In this document: positions 51,076-62,045 of the stretch, piece after piece
Layout: every line of letters begins with the position of its first letter
Position numbering within the stretch: the first letter of the stretch is position 1
DNA from: Lanius collurio
Taxonomy: Eukaryota; Chordata; Aves; Passeriformes; Laniidae
DNA length: 64,000 nt
NCBI GenBank assembly: GCA_020086605.1
Contig: JACBWW010000008.1
Location: 8,165,260-8,229,259 of the forward strand
Direction of reading: 5' to 3'
Translations under genes and position numbers: made by a program
Notes under the pieces: generated by a model
Database searches by the model: none
Seen by the model: the letters and a program-made list of their open reading frames with translations, nothing else
Told to the model about the DNA's origin: nothing

Positions 51076-53331
51076 CAGCCTTCCAAAAAAAAAATGGTAT
51101 GGGAGCATTACAGCCATATTTTTGTGTCCTGTCTAACTTGACTAAGTACCATTCTTCATTACAGTGAATATCCTTGTAAAGAACTCAATTTTTTATGATC
51201 ACTACTATGAATGGCAGTTAAAAAGTGCATTTTTTCCAATAACTTGAAATTCAGTGTGCCTAGCTTAGTGCCAAGCTGAAAAGCTCATTTTAGCTCCCAT
51301 ATATTCCATTGTTTCACCTGTTGCACTGCCATGTTTTCACGAGGCCTGTAATTTATTTTCATAAAATATATCATCTTGTCTTAAATGGCATTATCAGCCT
51401 AGCTGCTAAGATAAACAAATCTGTATAGACAACCTCTATCGTAATGTTCACACAGAGATTTATTTGGGTTTTGGCTGTATAGATAAGGAAGTAGGCTATC
51501 TGGGAAACCCTCTTCATTATACCTGGAACAGAATGACTTTCAAAGAAAGCAAATTGAGAAGCTGAAAAGTTGCCACGTTGTTTTTTTTTTTTTTGCAAAA
51601 AGCTACTGTCACTTAGTACTTGATTTATGGCAAGAAGATGAAGGAAGCCAAGTGCAGAAAAGCCATTAGTAAGCCCAAAAGCAATTATTTTTTGTTGTTC
51701 TGTGTTACATATAGCAGATAGAGGTTTGAATTGAGAAAATGTTGAACTCAGTGACAAAAAGGTCTTCTTTGCTGGACTTCAGTTCAGTCAAATCATGAGT
51801 TTGGTCATTAGTTGCAAAATGTCAAAACCACAATATACAAGTAGAAAACCCTCTCATTTCATTAACATTTTTCAAACCTGGAAACCTAAATTTAATCTTA
51901 CCGATGGTACTGAGCACTTCTTGTTTCTAAGGATACTTACATACCTCAAAAAATCCGTTTGTTTGTTGGAGTGTTTTTTATCTTTAAGTTCTGAAACGGA
52001 AGGGTGAAGGGAGAGTGATATTTGTTGTTTAATGAGTGGTCTAAACTTAAATAACTGTGTAAGTAGACATTCTTAAATGTGGCCTCATTTTCACATGAAT
52101 GTCCCATTCTGAATGTACCATTTTGTTCCAGCAAGATCCTCCAGGATCTTTGGAGTACAGGAATCTACGTGATTTTGGTACTAATGCTGCCTGATAACTC
52201 ATGAGAGACAATTTAAAAAAAAGATTAATTTTTAAAATAAATGTGATGTACATTTGAAACTGCTCCCCTTAGGAAAAGGTAGGACACTATGCATGTGATG
52301 TCTTGCAGTTTCTTTCTAATGAGTGAGTCAAATAAAGTGATATTTCAAATATTTTATCGTGTCATTTATTCATAGAATCAGAGAATATGCTGAGTTGAAC
52401 AGGACCCATCAGGATCATCTAGGCCAACTTCTGGCGCTGCACAGGGTAGCCCCAAGAGTCACGCTGTGTGCTTCAGAGCACTTTTTGAACTCTGTCAGGC
52501 CTGGTGCTGCGACCACTTCCATGGGGAGCCTGTTCCAGTGCCCAGCCACCCTCTGGGTGAAAATTCCTGATAGCCAACCTAAACCTCCTCTGACACAGCT
52601 CCAGGCCATTCCCTCTGGTCATGTCACTGTGACCACAGAGAACAGATCAGTGCCTGCCCTGGCTCTTCCCCTCATGAGGAAGTTGCAGACTGCAGTGAGT
52701 TCTCCCCTCAGTCTCTTCTTCTCCAGGCTTGAGCAGACCAAGTGACCTTAGCCACTTCCTCTCCAGATGCTTCACCATCCTTGTAGTCCTCCTTTGGACA
52801 CTCTCCAATAGCTTTAAAATTTTCTTATATTATGTCACCCAAAAATGCCCCCAGCACTTGAGGTGACGCCTCCCAGTGCAGAGCAGAGCGGGACAGTCCC
52901 CTCCCTTGCTGATGATGCTGTGCCTGATGCCCCCCAGGACATGGTTGGCTCTCGTGTCTGTCACGGCACTGCTGCTCTCCTGCCTCTTGTTCCCCAGCCA
53001 TCTGTTCATCCAGGGTTGTCCTGTCCCAGATGCAGAATCTTTCCCTTTTTGAACTTCATATGGTTGGTGATTGCTCATCTCTGTCATTTGTGGAGATCTT
53101 TCTGCAGGGCCTCTCTACCCTCCCTTGAGTCAACAGCTGCTCTCAATTCAGTGTTGTTGGCAAACTTAATATTCATTCAAGTCCTGCATCCAAGTCATTT
53201 ATGAAAATGTTGAAGAGAACTAGGCCAACAATAGAGCCCTGTGGAGCCCCACCTGTGGCAGGTCCCCAGTCTGATGTCACCCCGTTCACTGTAACCTCTT
53301 ATGCCTGACCCAAGAGCAAGTTGCTTTCCCA

Positions 53332-53885
53332 TCATATGATGTGTTTATCCAGCTGTGTGCCGGACTTTTTATCCAGAAGGATCCTGTGAGAGACGGCATC
53401 AAAAGCTTTCCTGAAGTCCAAAAAGATTGTATCAACTGGCTTTCCTAGATCAAATCGGTAGGTCACCCTGCTGTAGAAGCTAAGATTCAACATGAAGGAC
53501 TTACCCATCATGAGGCCATGCTGGCTGTGGCTGAATCTTCTCCATGATTTTACTGGGCACTGAAGTGAGATTGACCGGTCTGTAGTTTCTTTCTGCATGA
53601 GGGCATCCATCCATGGAAAATCAAGACAATATTCACCAGTTTCCAGTTAGCTGAGACCTTTGTAGAATCCCAAGACCACTCAAAAATTATTGAGAGAGTC
53701 TTTGTGATGACATCAGCTAATTCTTTGACTCTTGGATTAATCCCATCAGGCTCCATACAATTATAGGGATCCAGCTCGAGCAGCAGATCCCACATGAGTT
53801 CAGGACCAAATGGAATTTTATCATTCTTGGAATCATCATGGTCTTCCAATTCGGGAGATGTTAAAGGTGAAGGTGAAGAATGCAT
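53332..53885 (-). pseudogene. CR1 ORF2 reverse transcriptase remnant (two overlapping frames)
   Basis: Two minus-strand open frames, 53550-53885 and 53332-53610, together hold the fingers and palm of the CR1 RT but in different reading frames, so a frameshift separates them. The first has DPYNCMEPDGINPRV and ELADVITKTLSIIF; the second has FLDFRKAFDAVSH with the motif A Asp intact. The downstream catalytic box at 53153-53164 is mutated, and a stop follows shortly after. This is a decayed retrotransposon gene, not a host gene. Confidence 0.85.
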
Positions 53886-54190
53886 TAAATCTTGGACTTG
53901 TCCATGTCTGTGTTTGTGAGGTAACCGTCCTCATCCTGTAATGGGCTTATGTTATTCCTACACTGCTTTTTGCCATTAGCATGTTCGAAAAATACCTCTT
54001 TTTATTGCTCCCACCATTCTGTCCAGTTTCAACTCCAGTTGAGATTTGGTTGCACAGTTTTTTCCCTACAGTGGTGAGCAGCATCTCTGTATTTTTCCCA
54101 TGTACCCTCACCTTGCTTCCACTGGGCACACATCTTCCTTTTTCTCCTTATTTCCAGAAGATTTGTGTTCAGTCAAGCTGGCCACTTGCC

Positions 54191-55156
54191 TCACTTGCTT
54201 GGCTTCCAGCATTTGGGAATTGCCTGCTCCTGTGCCCTTAGAAGGTGATGTTTAAAAAATGACCAGCACTGATGGACCCCAGAACCTGCAAAAAGATTTT
54301 TCCCAGGCGACTTTACTTGCTTGTTCCTGGGCACCTTGAAGTCTACACTGCTCATTTCCAGAGTTGAGGTTTTGCTGGGACTTTTCCTCCTATAAACTGA
54401 GATTTTAAGCTTGATCACTTTGTGGTCACTGTGGCCAAGACAGCTGCCAGTCTCCATTTTGCTCACAAGATCCTTTCTGTTGACAAGCAGGAGATCATGG
54501 AGAGCATCTTTCTCAGTTGGCTCCCTTAGGACCTGTTCATGAAGTTGTCATCCAGGTTTCTGAGAAATCTTTTAGCCCAGGTTGTACCAGCTGTGTGATG
54601 CTCCCAGTTGATTTCTGGCAAGTTGAAGTTCCCCGTAAGGACAAGGGCAGTTGACTTGGAAGTATCCCTTAGGTTCTCCAACAGTTATTCATTTGCATCA
54701 TCATCCTGGCTGGAAGGGCTATAGTGTAGTCCCTAGATGACATCTGAATTAATTTTTTGCCACTTGATCCTTACCCAGAGGCTCTCAATTGTGCCATTGT
54801 TGACTGTGAACTCCATACATTCCCTTCTGTGATGTACAGTGCCACTGCTCTGCCTCTTCTCCCTGCCTGTCCATCCTGCAGAGCCTGTAACCCATCCAGT
54901 AGGGTGCTATAGTCACAGGACTCATCTCACCGGGTTTCATTTTATGCCAGTGGTGTCAAATCTCTGGGGCTGCCCCACGCTCATCTTGTTTGTTCCTCAT
55001 GCTGCGTGCATTAGTGTAGAAACATCTCACATGTGCTGCACTGTAGCCAGCACCTCCTGAAGCTGCTGGAAAGATCCCATTAGTGCTTGTTTCCTTAAGT
55101 TTTGTCACATCATACCATTGTTCATCACTGGCAAGCCTGGGTTGGTCCTTTTCCAA
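54191..55156 (-). pseudogene. CR1 ORF2 apurinic-type endonuclease remnant
   Basis: On the minus strand, the frame at 54956-55156 carries the endonuclease start (CFYTNARSMRNKQDE). A block near 54604-54636 reads TGNFNLPEINW, and the frame at 54191-54466 ends the domain with SCLGHSDHKVIKLKI. This order (N-terminal 'NARS', middle 'GDFN', C-terminal 'SDH') is that of the APE-type endonuclease of CR1-clade LINEs. The blocks lie in different frames and Asp is replaced by Asn in the middle motif, so it is non-functional. Confidence 0.8.
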
Positions 55157-55159
55157 GCT

Positions 55160-55690
55160 ATCAAATCTCTATCAACAAGCCACTCTATCTCCTGTGCTAG
55201 AACCCTTTTACACCCTCTGAGAAGTGTGCATCCCATCAGGTGCAAGTAGACTAGGTGTTAAATAGATCACCTCATGGTAAAAATCCCATTTTTTCCAGTT
55301 ACACAGGCCTTAGAGTCTCATATTGATGTACCTATTCCTTTCAATATTATTTCTTGTTACCAGAAGGATCGAGAAAATCACTAGCTGTGCTCCTGAGCCT
55401 TCAACCAATCATTCCAAGGCCCTAAGTCTCTTATGTTTGCTCTCAGACTTTTCTTTGTTGACTTTTCACTGTAGGCTTGAACACCCAGTAAAGGATAGTA
55501 ATCAGAGGGCATTACTAGACTGGAGAGTTTTCCAGTGATGTCCCTACCTAAGCCCCTGGGAAACAGCAGACTTCCCTATGAGTTGAGTCCTGTCTGCAAT
55601 TGGGCCTTCTGTTCCCCTGAAAAGGGGCACAACTACCCTCCTTTTTCTCTAAGAGGAGGTTGTGATGCGTTTTTCAGATGGTATTGCTTT
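55160..55690 (-). pseudogene. CR1 ORF1 esterase-like domain remnant
   Basis: Minus-strand translation gives, in scattered frames, RRVVVP, RGTEGPI, SLVMPSDYYPLLGVQ, WKKWDFYHE and LLAPDGMHTSQR. These follow the order of the SGNH/GDSL-type esterase in ORF1 of CR1-like retrotransposons, ending with the Asp-x-x-His pair. The serine-bearing block between RRVVV and RGTEGPI is missing. Frameshifts and stops are present. The ORF1 N-terminus is not seen; the element appears to end or be cut at about 55690. Confidence 0.7.
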
Positions 55691-55789
55691 AGAAGGGCCC
55701 CTTGTCACAAAAGGAGCTTTGCCCACCTCATGAATTTTGTGACTTTCTACGTCCAGGGCCTACCTGTTGTAGAAGGTGCCAGTCCTACT

Positions 55790-56524
55790 TGTCAAATTTT
55801 CAGGTCGAGAGGGAGCTTTCCAGAAGTGATGGTGAATGGTGCTGCATCCAGTTGGTGTCTGGTCGCTAGTGGTACCTCTCAGGGATCAGTGTTGGGCCTA
55901 GTCCTGCTTAATATCTTTGTTGAAGCCCTGGATGAGGGGATTGAATTTACTATAAGTACACTTGCAGATGTCACAAGGTTGGGTTGGAGCATCAGTCTGG
56001 TGGACAGCAGGAAGGCCCTGCAGAGGCACCTGGAATGGTTAGAGAAGTGGGCAGAGAAAATGGCAGAAGGTTCAACAAGACCAGGTGCTGAGTCCTACAC
56101 TTTGGCCACAGCAACCTCAGGCAGCACTACAGACTTGGGACAGAGTGATTGGAAAACAGAAACAGCCCTGACAGAAAATGACCTGGATGAAGAGGAGGCT
56201 CAGGGATGACCTTATCACTCTCTACAACTCCCTGAAAGGAGGCTGTAGCCAGGTGAGAGCTGGCCTCTTCTCCAGGGCAATCAGCAATAGGACAAGAGGA
56301 CAGTCTTCAGCTGTGCCAGGGGAGGGTAAGGTTGGAGATGGGAAATAAATTTTTCACAGAAAGGGTGATTAGATCTTGGAATGGGCTGCCTGGGGAAGTC
56401 AGATTTCTTGGAGGAAGGAGTGGACGTGGCACTTGGTGCTGTGGTCTAGGTGACATGGTGATGTGATGTTTGGTCAGTGGTTGGACATGATCTCAGAGGT
56501 CTTTTCCAACCTTGTTGATTCTGT
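55790..56524 (+). mobile_element. CR1 LINE, RT fragment to 3' end, plus strand
   Basis: The plus strand encodes CR1 RT from VMVNGAASSW through SGTSQGSVLGLVLLNIFVEA and LDEGIEFTISTLADV to RKALQRHLEWLEKWAEKM. The 224-aa open frame at 55535-56209 begins upstream in unrelated frame, so its first roughly 90 residues are not RT. The active-site box at 55961-55972 reads Leu-Ala-Asp-Val, with the second catalytic Asp lost. After 56209 the copy continues into a CR1 3' UTR (GGTTGGACATGATCTCAGAG) and ends CAACCTTGTTGATTCTGT. It lies head-to-head with the minus-strand copy. Confidence 0.88.
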
Positions 56525-58199
56525 ACATGCAGTGACCTTCTTCCAGCCTCCATTTTCAACACACCCTTGCCTAATTACCTTGTGGGGTTCTGAGTCTATC
56601 TTCTCCACTACATTAATTTACTGAAACTGCTTTTATCATGTGAGAAAAGAAGGGTGCAATAGTACATCAGTTGGTAAAAGTTAATTTAAGCTTGGATTTT
56701 TTTAGATTAAAAGTACAAAGAAGGTAGAGCAGGTAAACTCATGAACAGGTTTATTGCAGATTTCATATTAGAGAGCAGAACTAAAGGTAGAGACTAAACA
56801 TAACTAAGAACAGATTAGCTTTCATCCTCAACTACTGATACAGGCTGTCTGATATCTGAAACACATATCTAATTCTACTTTGCAGGTAAGTCATCATGAT
56901 TGGTCTGTTCTTCTTTTAGGTGAACTGGAAGCAGGAAGAACAGTTTAGACAAGAACCCACAAATAAATTGTTTTAACTAGCTCTAAAATAATCATTCTTA
57001 ATTTACTTCTGCTTGTAAGAGGGAAACACACATACAGTCTCAGTAGCATAGTTATTTCCAGGTGCTCATAAAATGTAAATATATATATTTGAAATCGTAA
57101 CCTAAGTTTAAAAATAAATTGACTGTTTTAATAATTAAAATTAAGGATTTTCGAGGTTTTATTTTGTAGAACTTCTGTTTTCTGGTGTTCTTTCTTTCTC
57201 TTCATTAACAAATATTTATATATTTCAAAGAAACAGTGGTCAAAAATTAAATACTGGCAATAGGCCTATAGTCAAGTGGTAGTGTTCATATTTTGAAATA
57301 CCACCAGAACAGTACTTAAAAGAATCTAGGAGTGGATGGCAGTAAACAGAATTTAAGTTATTTGAAGTCCAAAATAGTATACAGAAACTTCATTTCATTT
57401 TAAGAAAGTGTTGCTAGACAAGTTATTTTTATTACTCAAGAAATAAATAAAAAAGCTTCAAAATCACTTTCTCCAGGTAGAAAAAAAATTAGGTTCTTAC
57501 ACATAAAATAAAACAGCATTTCTAAGGCAAATGAGGATAGGGAAGTCTAGGAAAAAAAAAAAACCTAATTTGCTTCTCTTTTTAAGAAATATAATATTTA
57601 AATTAAAATTTAAGCTATGAATGCAGGTTGGGATGCCTGTTACCATACTCCTTTATGCTCAGGTTTTGTACATGAATTGTTTTTGGCACGGATGTGGCAG
57701 AGCCTTATCAACAGAAACAGATTTGAAGCACAATAGACACCCAATACCATGATGTTTTTAAACGACCAATTTCTGTATTTAAATTCTTCTATTCCAGTAA
57801 AGGCCAATATGATGAGGAGGGGTACTCAATGGCAGAACGAGTTAGTCTAGCTAGTCTTCCCCTTGTTAGGGAAAAAGTTTCCATTCTTGGACACATTGTT
57901 TTATAACATAAAAATAATATAGGAATGTATAACAAACTTAAGTAAGTGCTTGGGCCTTGCTCTGGTTTTCCCATTTTTGCTGCTGATGGAATTGATTTGC
58001 CATAAATTTGCAATAAATTGCCCACTCTTAACATTACCTGTATTACAATGAATTTGTTAGGGGTGTGTTTTTCCCCCTGATGTGGAAGCAAGATCTCTCT
58101 CAGTGCTTCTGTAGTTTTGGCATGTTTCAAATGACCCTAGGTGGATGTTTGAAAAAGAGTTTTTAACTAGTAGAGAAAAAAGTTTCTGCTAAAGATGTA

Positions 58200-58646
58200 T
58201 GTCTTGGTTTAGAAATATGTCTTCTCCAGTTTAGTGTTCCCATGGAAACATTCCAAACCATGCTCCACTCAATCCCTCCTCCCCTTATCCCCTACATCAG
58301 GCTGGAGAGGACAGAAAAGGTGGCTATCATGGATTGAGATAAGAACAATTTGCTGGAAACAGCAATGAAATAAGACAACAAACAATAACAGCGACAGTAT
58401 TAATAAAAAAGTGTGTACAAGAGAGGCAAACTATTTGCATGCAAGTGCTCATTGTGCAGACACTGGTGTTACTCAGCTGCTCACTTCCTACTACAGGACC
58501 CAGAAGGGATGCCTTCCTCTCCCAGAAAGGATCCTTTGCTCTCCCCAGAGGATGATGTGAGCTGGTAGGACCCAATCTCTGGGTCCTAGCAATGCCTCCT
58601 CCTGGCTACTGCAAATATTAACCCTGTTATAGATGGAACAAGGCCA
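58200..58646. mobile_element. Probable avian ERV LTR, about 447 bp
   Basis: The block starts TGTCTTGGTTTAG and ends GGAACAAGGCCA, near-inverted termini of the TGTCCTGGTTT...AACCAGGACA type seen in many bird LTRs. Inside are CTCCACTCAATCCCTCCTCC, GGCTGGAGAGGACAGAAAAG, TTGAGATAAGAACAATTTGC and AATCTCTGGGTCCTAGCAA, in the order I recall for this LTR class. No coding sequence and no clear target-site duplication were seen. The orientation cannot be decided from the sequence alone because the ends are alike and no clear polyadenylation signal stands out. The 82-aa minus-strand frame inside is not a gene. Confidence 0.6.
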
Positions 58647-60784
58647 GTGTGGTAGACCTGTCACCCATTTTAACCATCATACAGATTACTTCGTACCTAA
58701 GCATTTGGGAAAATAGCTCTGTCTGTGAGGAATCCTGTAGACATAAATGGGCTTGGGAGGGCTAAAGAATAACCAGCCTCTATGGTGAATCAATACAGAT
58801 CATACATACAGAATCATAGAACACCATCATTTCTCTTAGGCCCTTAAAATAGACTATAAATAAAAAATTGAATATGAAGAAAGTCAGTAAAATTTCTTCT
58901 AACTACAGTAAAAGGAATAGATCTTGGACTCATCACTTGAATCATCTTGGACTTTCTGAATCTAGCAGGATGATCATATCATATCTTGTCAGAATTTGCA
59001 AGGAAATGACTGACATATAAAGGTATTTGAATTCTGTGCAGTATTAAACGCAGATTATAATATTTTACTCTTCCTTGGCTACTAATTCAAAGCATCTGTA
59101 TACTGCCAATTCAAAAGAATATTCTAAACAAAATTTCACATTGTTCTCCATTTTAAGTCCCAAAGGTAAACTGTTTCGCGGTTGGTTTCATTGTTTTAAG
59201 TATTCAGTTATTCTGAAATTCTGACAGCTTGCAAACTTTTATCAGATTTATTTCATTACATCATTTTAGTTCCAGTTGGAAATCACAATCAAATGTGCAT
59301 ATAAGTATTTGTTGCTTATATTGATTTCCTCTATTTGAGGAAATAAAATTACTAAACATTTTCCATCTGCAAAGACAAAGATGTCTTATCTATCTCAGGG
59401 ACAGAATTTCTTTGGTTTTATGTCTTCTTCCCTTGTTCGAGACTGGTATGGAGGCTAGGCCTGTCTGTAAAACTCTTATCTTCTGATATGAAGGTATATT
59501 TTTGCATGACTGTGAAAGAGCACCCATAGGTGGGCAAAGCATTCATTGCTATCTTCTAACTGTCTGTAAGAAACTTCCAGTATAATTACCTGGGCTTTGT
59601 GAGAATGTGTTTGACCTTTTCTACTTACAGAATTTTATCACTTGTATTCTTTCTTAGGTTTACTCCTTCTGAGAAATGTTTCTTCAAACACTGACATTTA
59701 AATTTGAAATAGGTTAGAACCTTGTCACCAGCAGTGTGATGGACAGTATGATTGGATTTACCAATAATCATTGACTTCCCATCAAAAGTGCTGCCAGAGT
59801 GCCACTGTTTTAACTGGAATGAGCATGCCTCTGACTCATTGGAGTGCCACACAAAAATAACAGTTGCTTCTCATAAAGTCAACCACAAAATGAAAACATA
59901 GCCTGAGGTTATTGTTATTGCTGTTTTAAAATTACAGACCCTAGATTTACTTGTTAAGACTTGATATTTGCATTTCACTGTGATAAAAAGGATGTTTATT
60001 TGATGTCTTTTAAATGGCTGTGCTGCTCATTTCCATGAAATTTCGCAATATAAGCATGCATTTGTAAAGCAAAATGGGAACTAGAAAACCATCCTTTGGA
60101 AATGGCATCACAAACACATGATTTCTTTTTTCATTTATTTTATTGCCACTTAGGCACTTTTTTCTTTTTTTCTAAATTCTGCCCATTCTCATTCCATATA
60201 CATTTATTTCTGTCAAGGCATGCATTTTGTCAACTGAGAGGGTCAGTAAACACTGCTTTTATAAAGGGTTTTAACTCACCTCCTTTAAGTTGGTAAATGT
60301 GAGATTAGAGAGATGAGTGTCAAACACCTATGGGAGCTAACAGCATTTCTTCTGCAAAGTATATTTTCGGTCATTTGTACATGAGCTTTCTCCACATTTT
60401 AGCAATTCCAGATATTTATGCAATTTCCAGATGTAGCATTATAGAGCTGTAATAGAAACAACAGAAAATAACAGAGCATGGAATAGTTCCACATTTCTGT
60501 TCTAGGAGTACACCGGAGTTCATTTTGTAAGAGTACATGAACATAACAAGTTCAGGATCTTTAAGTCTCAATGCTGGGAATAATAAATTGAAGAAGGTTT
60601 ATGATATATTTGTCCTATTACACTCATCTCTGTATCTGATCTTGGCCATCGACAGAAGAAATATACTAAGTTATATGTCTTTCTGGTTCACATAAAGAGA
60701 CTGCTTTATGTTCCTAACAAATATCTGTGCAAAGACAGTTTCATAAACTGTATAACATGATGGTAAAACATCAGGTTATAGCCA

Positions 60785-60834
60785 TGTTAGATAGAAATGT
60801 TAGATTAGAAATGTTAGATAGCAAGCATCTAACA
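60785..60834 (+). repeat. Short tandem of an ATGTTAGATnGAA unit
   Basis: Three imperfect units (ATGTTAGATAGAA, ATGTTAGATTAGAA, ATGTTAGATAGC) follow one another. The sequence then ends with CATCTAACA, the inverted form of the unit core. It borders the A-rich tract at 60840-60975. Confidence 0.7.
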
Positions 60835-60839
60835 CTTCT

Positions 60840-60975
60840 GCCTCTTTTTCTAATAAATAAATAGATAAATTTAAAAAGAAAAGTTAAATAAATGTAAATA
60901 AAATCACCCCAACAAACCAAAACCAAACAAACAAGAAACCAAACCAGCAACAACCCCAAAAAAGTACAAAACAGA
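60840..60975 (+). repeat. A-rich then CAAAC-type low-complexity tract
   Basis: TAATAAATAAATAGATAAAT-type sequence passes into repeated CCAAAACC/AAACAAAC units. It is biased simple sequence; the minus-strand 62-aa frame over it is an artefact of that bias. Confidence 0.75.
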
Positions 60976-61547
60976 ATCCCATTAAAATGAAGACCACTAG
61001 TTAATCCAATTATTTATGTCACTTGTAGCCTACATAAATATTAACCTGTCAGGTAATAAAACGTGCTAATTAAACCTACATTATGTCCTATTGTCATTGT
61101 TTTACTATCTGTTGAGGCACACTATTTCAAATAAACTGATTACTTGGATAGGTGGTTGACAGAATAGATTTCTTTAATGGTGCCCAGGAAAAAAATTAGA
61201 ATTTGATAGCTTAACAAGTTATTTCCAGATATATTGCCAAAAGAAAATACACCTTCTTAAGGATTTTTTTATTGAAAGTCACAACAGACTTGCTGAATGT
61301 AAATTTTGTGTTAGAACAGAATGTTTCTAAGCAAACAGAAATTTTGATTTGTTGTATAGTTACAGAACAGAATATTTGTGTTAATATTTCAGTAGCTAAT
61401 TTGTAAGACACTCGGGTATGTAGCTGTTTAAGGAAAAACAACTTATACCTCACATACCTGAGCAACAGCCAGGCTTTCTGCAAAGAAAGGCAACAATATT
61501 CTATGGCTGGAAGAACTGTAACAGTCAGACATCAAAGCATGAATTAT

Positions 61548-62045
61548 TCCTGCTGTGTGCAGGGCTTCTGAGACCACATCTGGCTTACAGGTTACAGCTT
61601 TGATCACCCTAATACTTTAAAAATACAGAGAAAATGACAGGAGTTGAGGGGAGGCCACTGAGGCAGTGAGGCTGAAGTCCTTTCCCTGTGAGGAGAGACT
61701 GTGGCATTGGCCCTGGTTCAGCTGAGAGAAGGGATGGCTGTGAGGGGCATACAGCAGCATCCTCAGCACTGGTGCAAGGGATGAAGGAGATACAGCTCCT
61801 TCACAGCAGCGTGTGGTGGGAGTGCGAGAGACAGCAGCACAAAATGAATTACCAGAGGCTCAGGATGGGGATAAGGAAAAGCCTTTTTTCCTCCCAGAAC
61901 AACTGGGTGGGGCCAGGACCAAAGAAGGTTGGATCTCCATCGCTGTGGATTTAGTAGTTCAGCTGGGTGAACCTCTGAACAGCCTGGTCTGAGCTCACAG
62001 ATGAACCTCTTTGGGGCAGGGGTCCTGGGGCTCCAGGATTGCCAG
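61548..62045 (+). mobile_element. Diverged CR1 LINE, 3' region
   Basis: Blocks in CR1 order but heavily decayed: GTGCAGGGCTTCTGAGACCAC, GAGGGGAGGCCACTGAGGC, CCCTGTGAGGAGAGACTGTG, GCTCAGGATGGGGATAAGG and a GGTTGGATCTCCATCG 3' UTR-like block. GC content is well above the flanks. It looks like an older subfamily than the copies with ATTCTGTG tails, and no tail repeat is visible. The 88-aa plus-strand frame at 61688-61954 is repeat sequence. Confidence 0.65.

Larger units (their letters stand above)
52371..55690 (-). mobile_element. CR1 LINE, about 3.3 kb, near-complete but inactive (ORF1 esterase, EN, RT, 3' UTR)
   Basis: This is the longest CR1 copy in the window, read on the minus strand. ORF1 remnants at about 55160-55690 include RGTEGPI (55598-55618), SDYYPLL (55486-55506) and DGMH (55226-55237). 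These are pieces of the SGNH-type esterase of CR1 ORF1; the nucleophile 'GDS' block before RGTEGPI is lost by deletion. ORF2 endonuclease starts at CFYTNARSM (about 55000-55025); it has GNFNLPEINW (54604-54636, with Asn at 54628-54630 where GDF is usual) and SDH at 54422-54430. RT follows with PDGINPRV and ELADV (53550-53885), and motif A FLDFRKAFDAVSH at 53386-53424. The [17 protein letters not shown] block is near 53190-53260. The active-site box reads FANN at 53153-53164. The 3' end is at 52371 (CATAGAATCAGAG). Confidence 0.9.

Noticed and set aside
50916..51167. 83-aa frame across the N run with an internally repeated segment
   Set aside because: The repeat comes from the duplicated contig end; the frame is an assembly artefact.
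55535..56209. 224-aa plus-strand open frame, the longest in the window
   Set aside because: From about residue 90 it is CR1 reverse transcriptase with a mutated active site. The first part is antisense to the neighbouring minus-strand CR1 ORF1. It is not a host gene.
58809..58855. Possible very short CR1 tail (GAATCATAGAACACC ... GGCCCTTAAAAT)
   Set aside because: It starts like an inverted CR1 tail, but fewer than 50 bases match loosely. Not enough to call.
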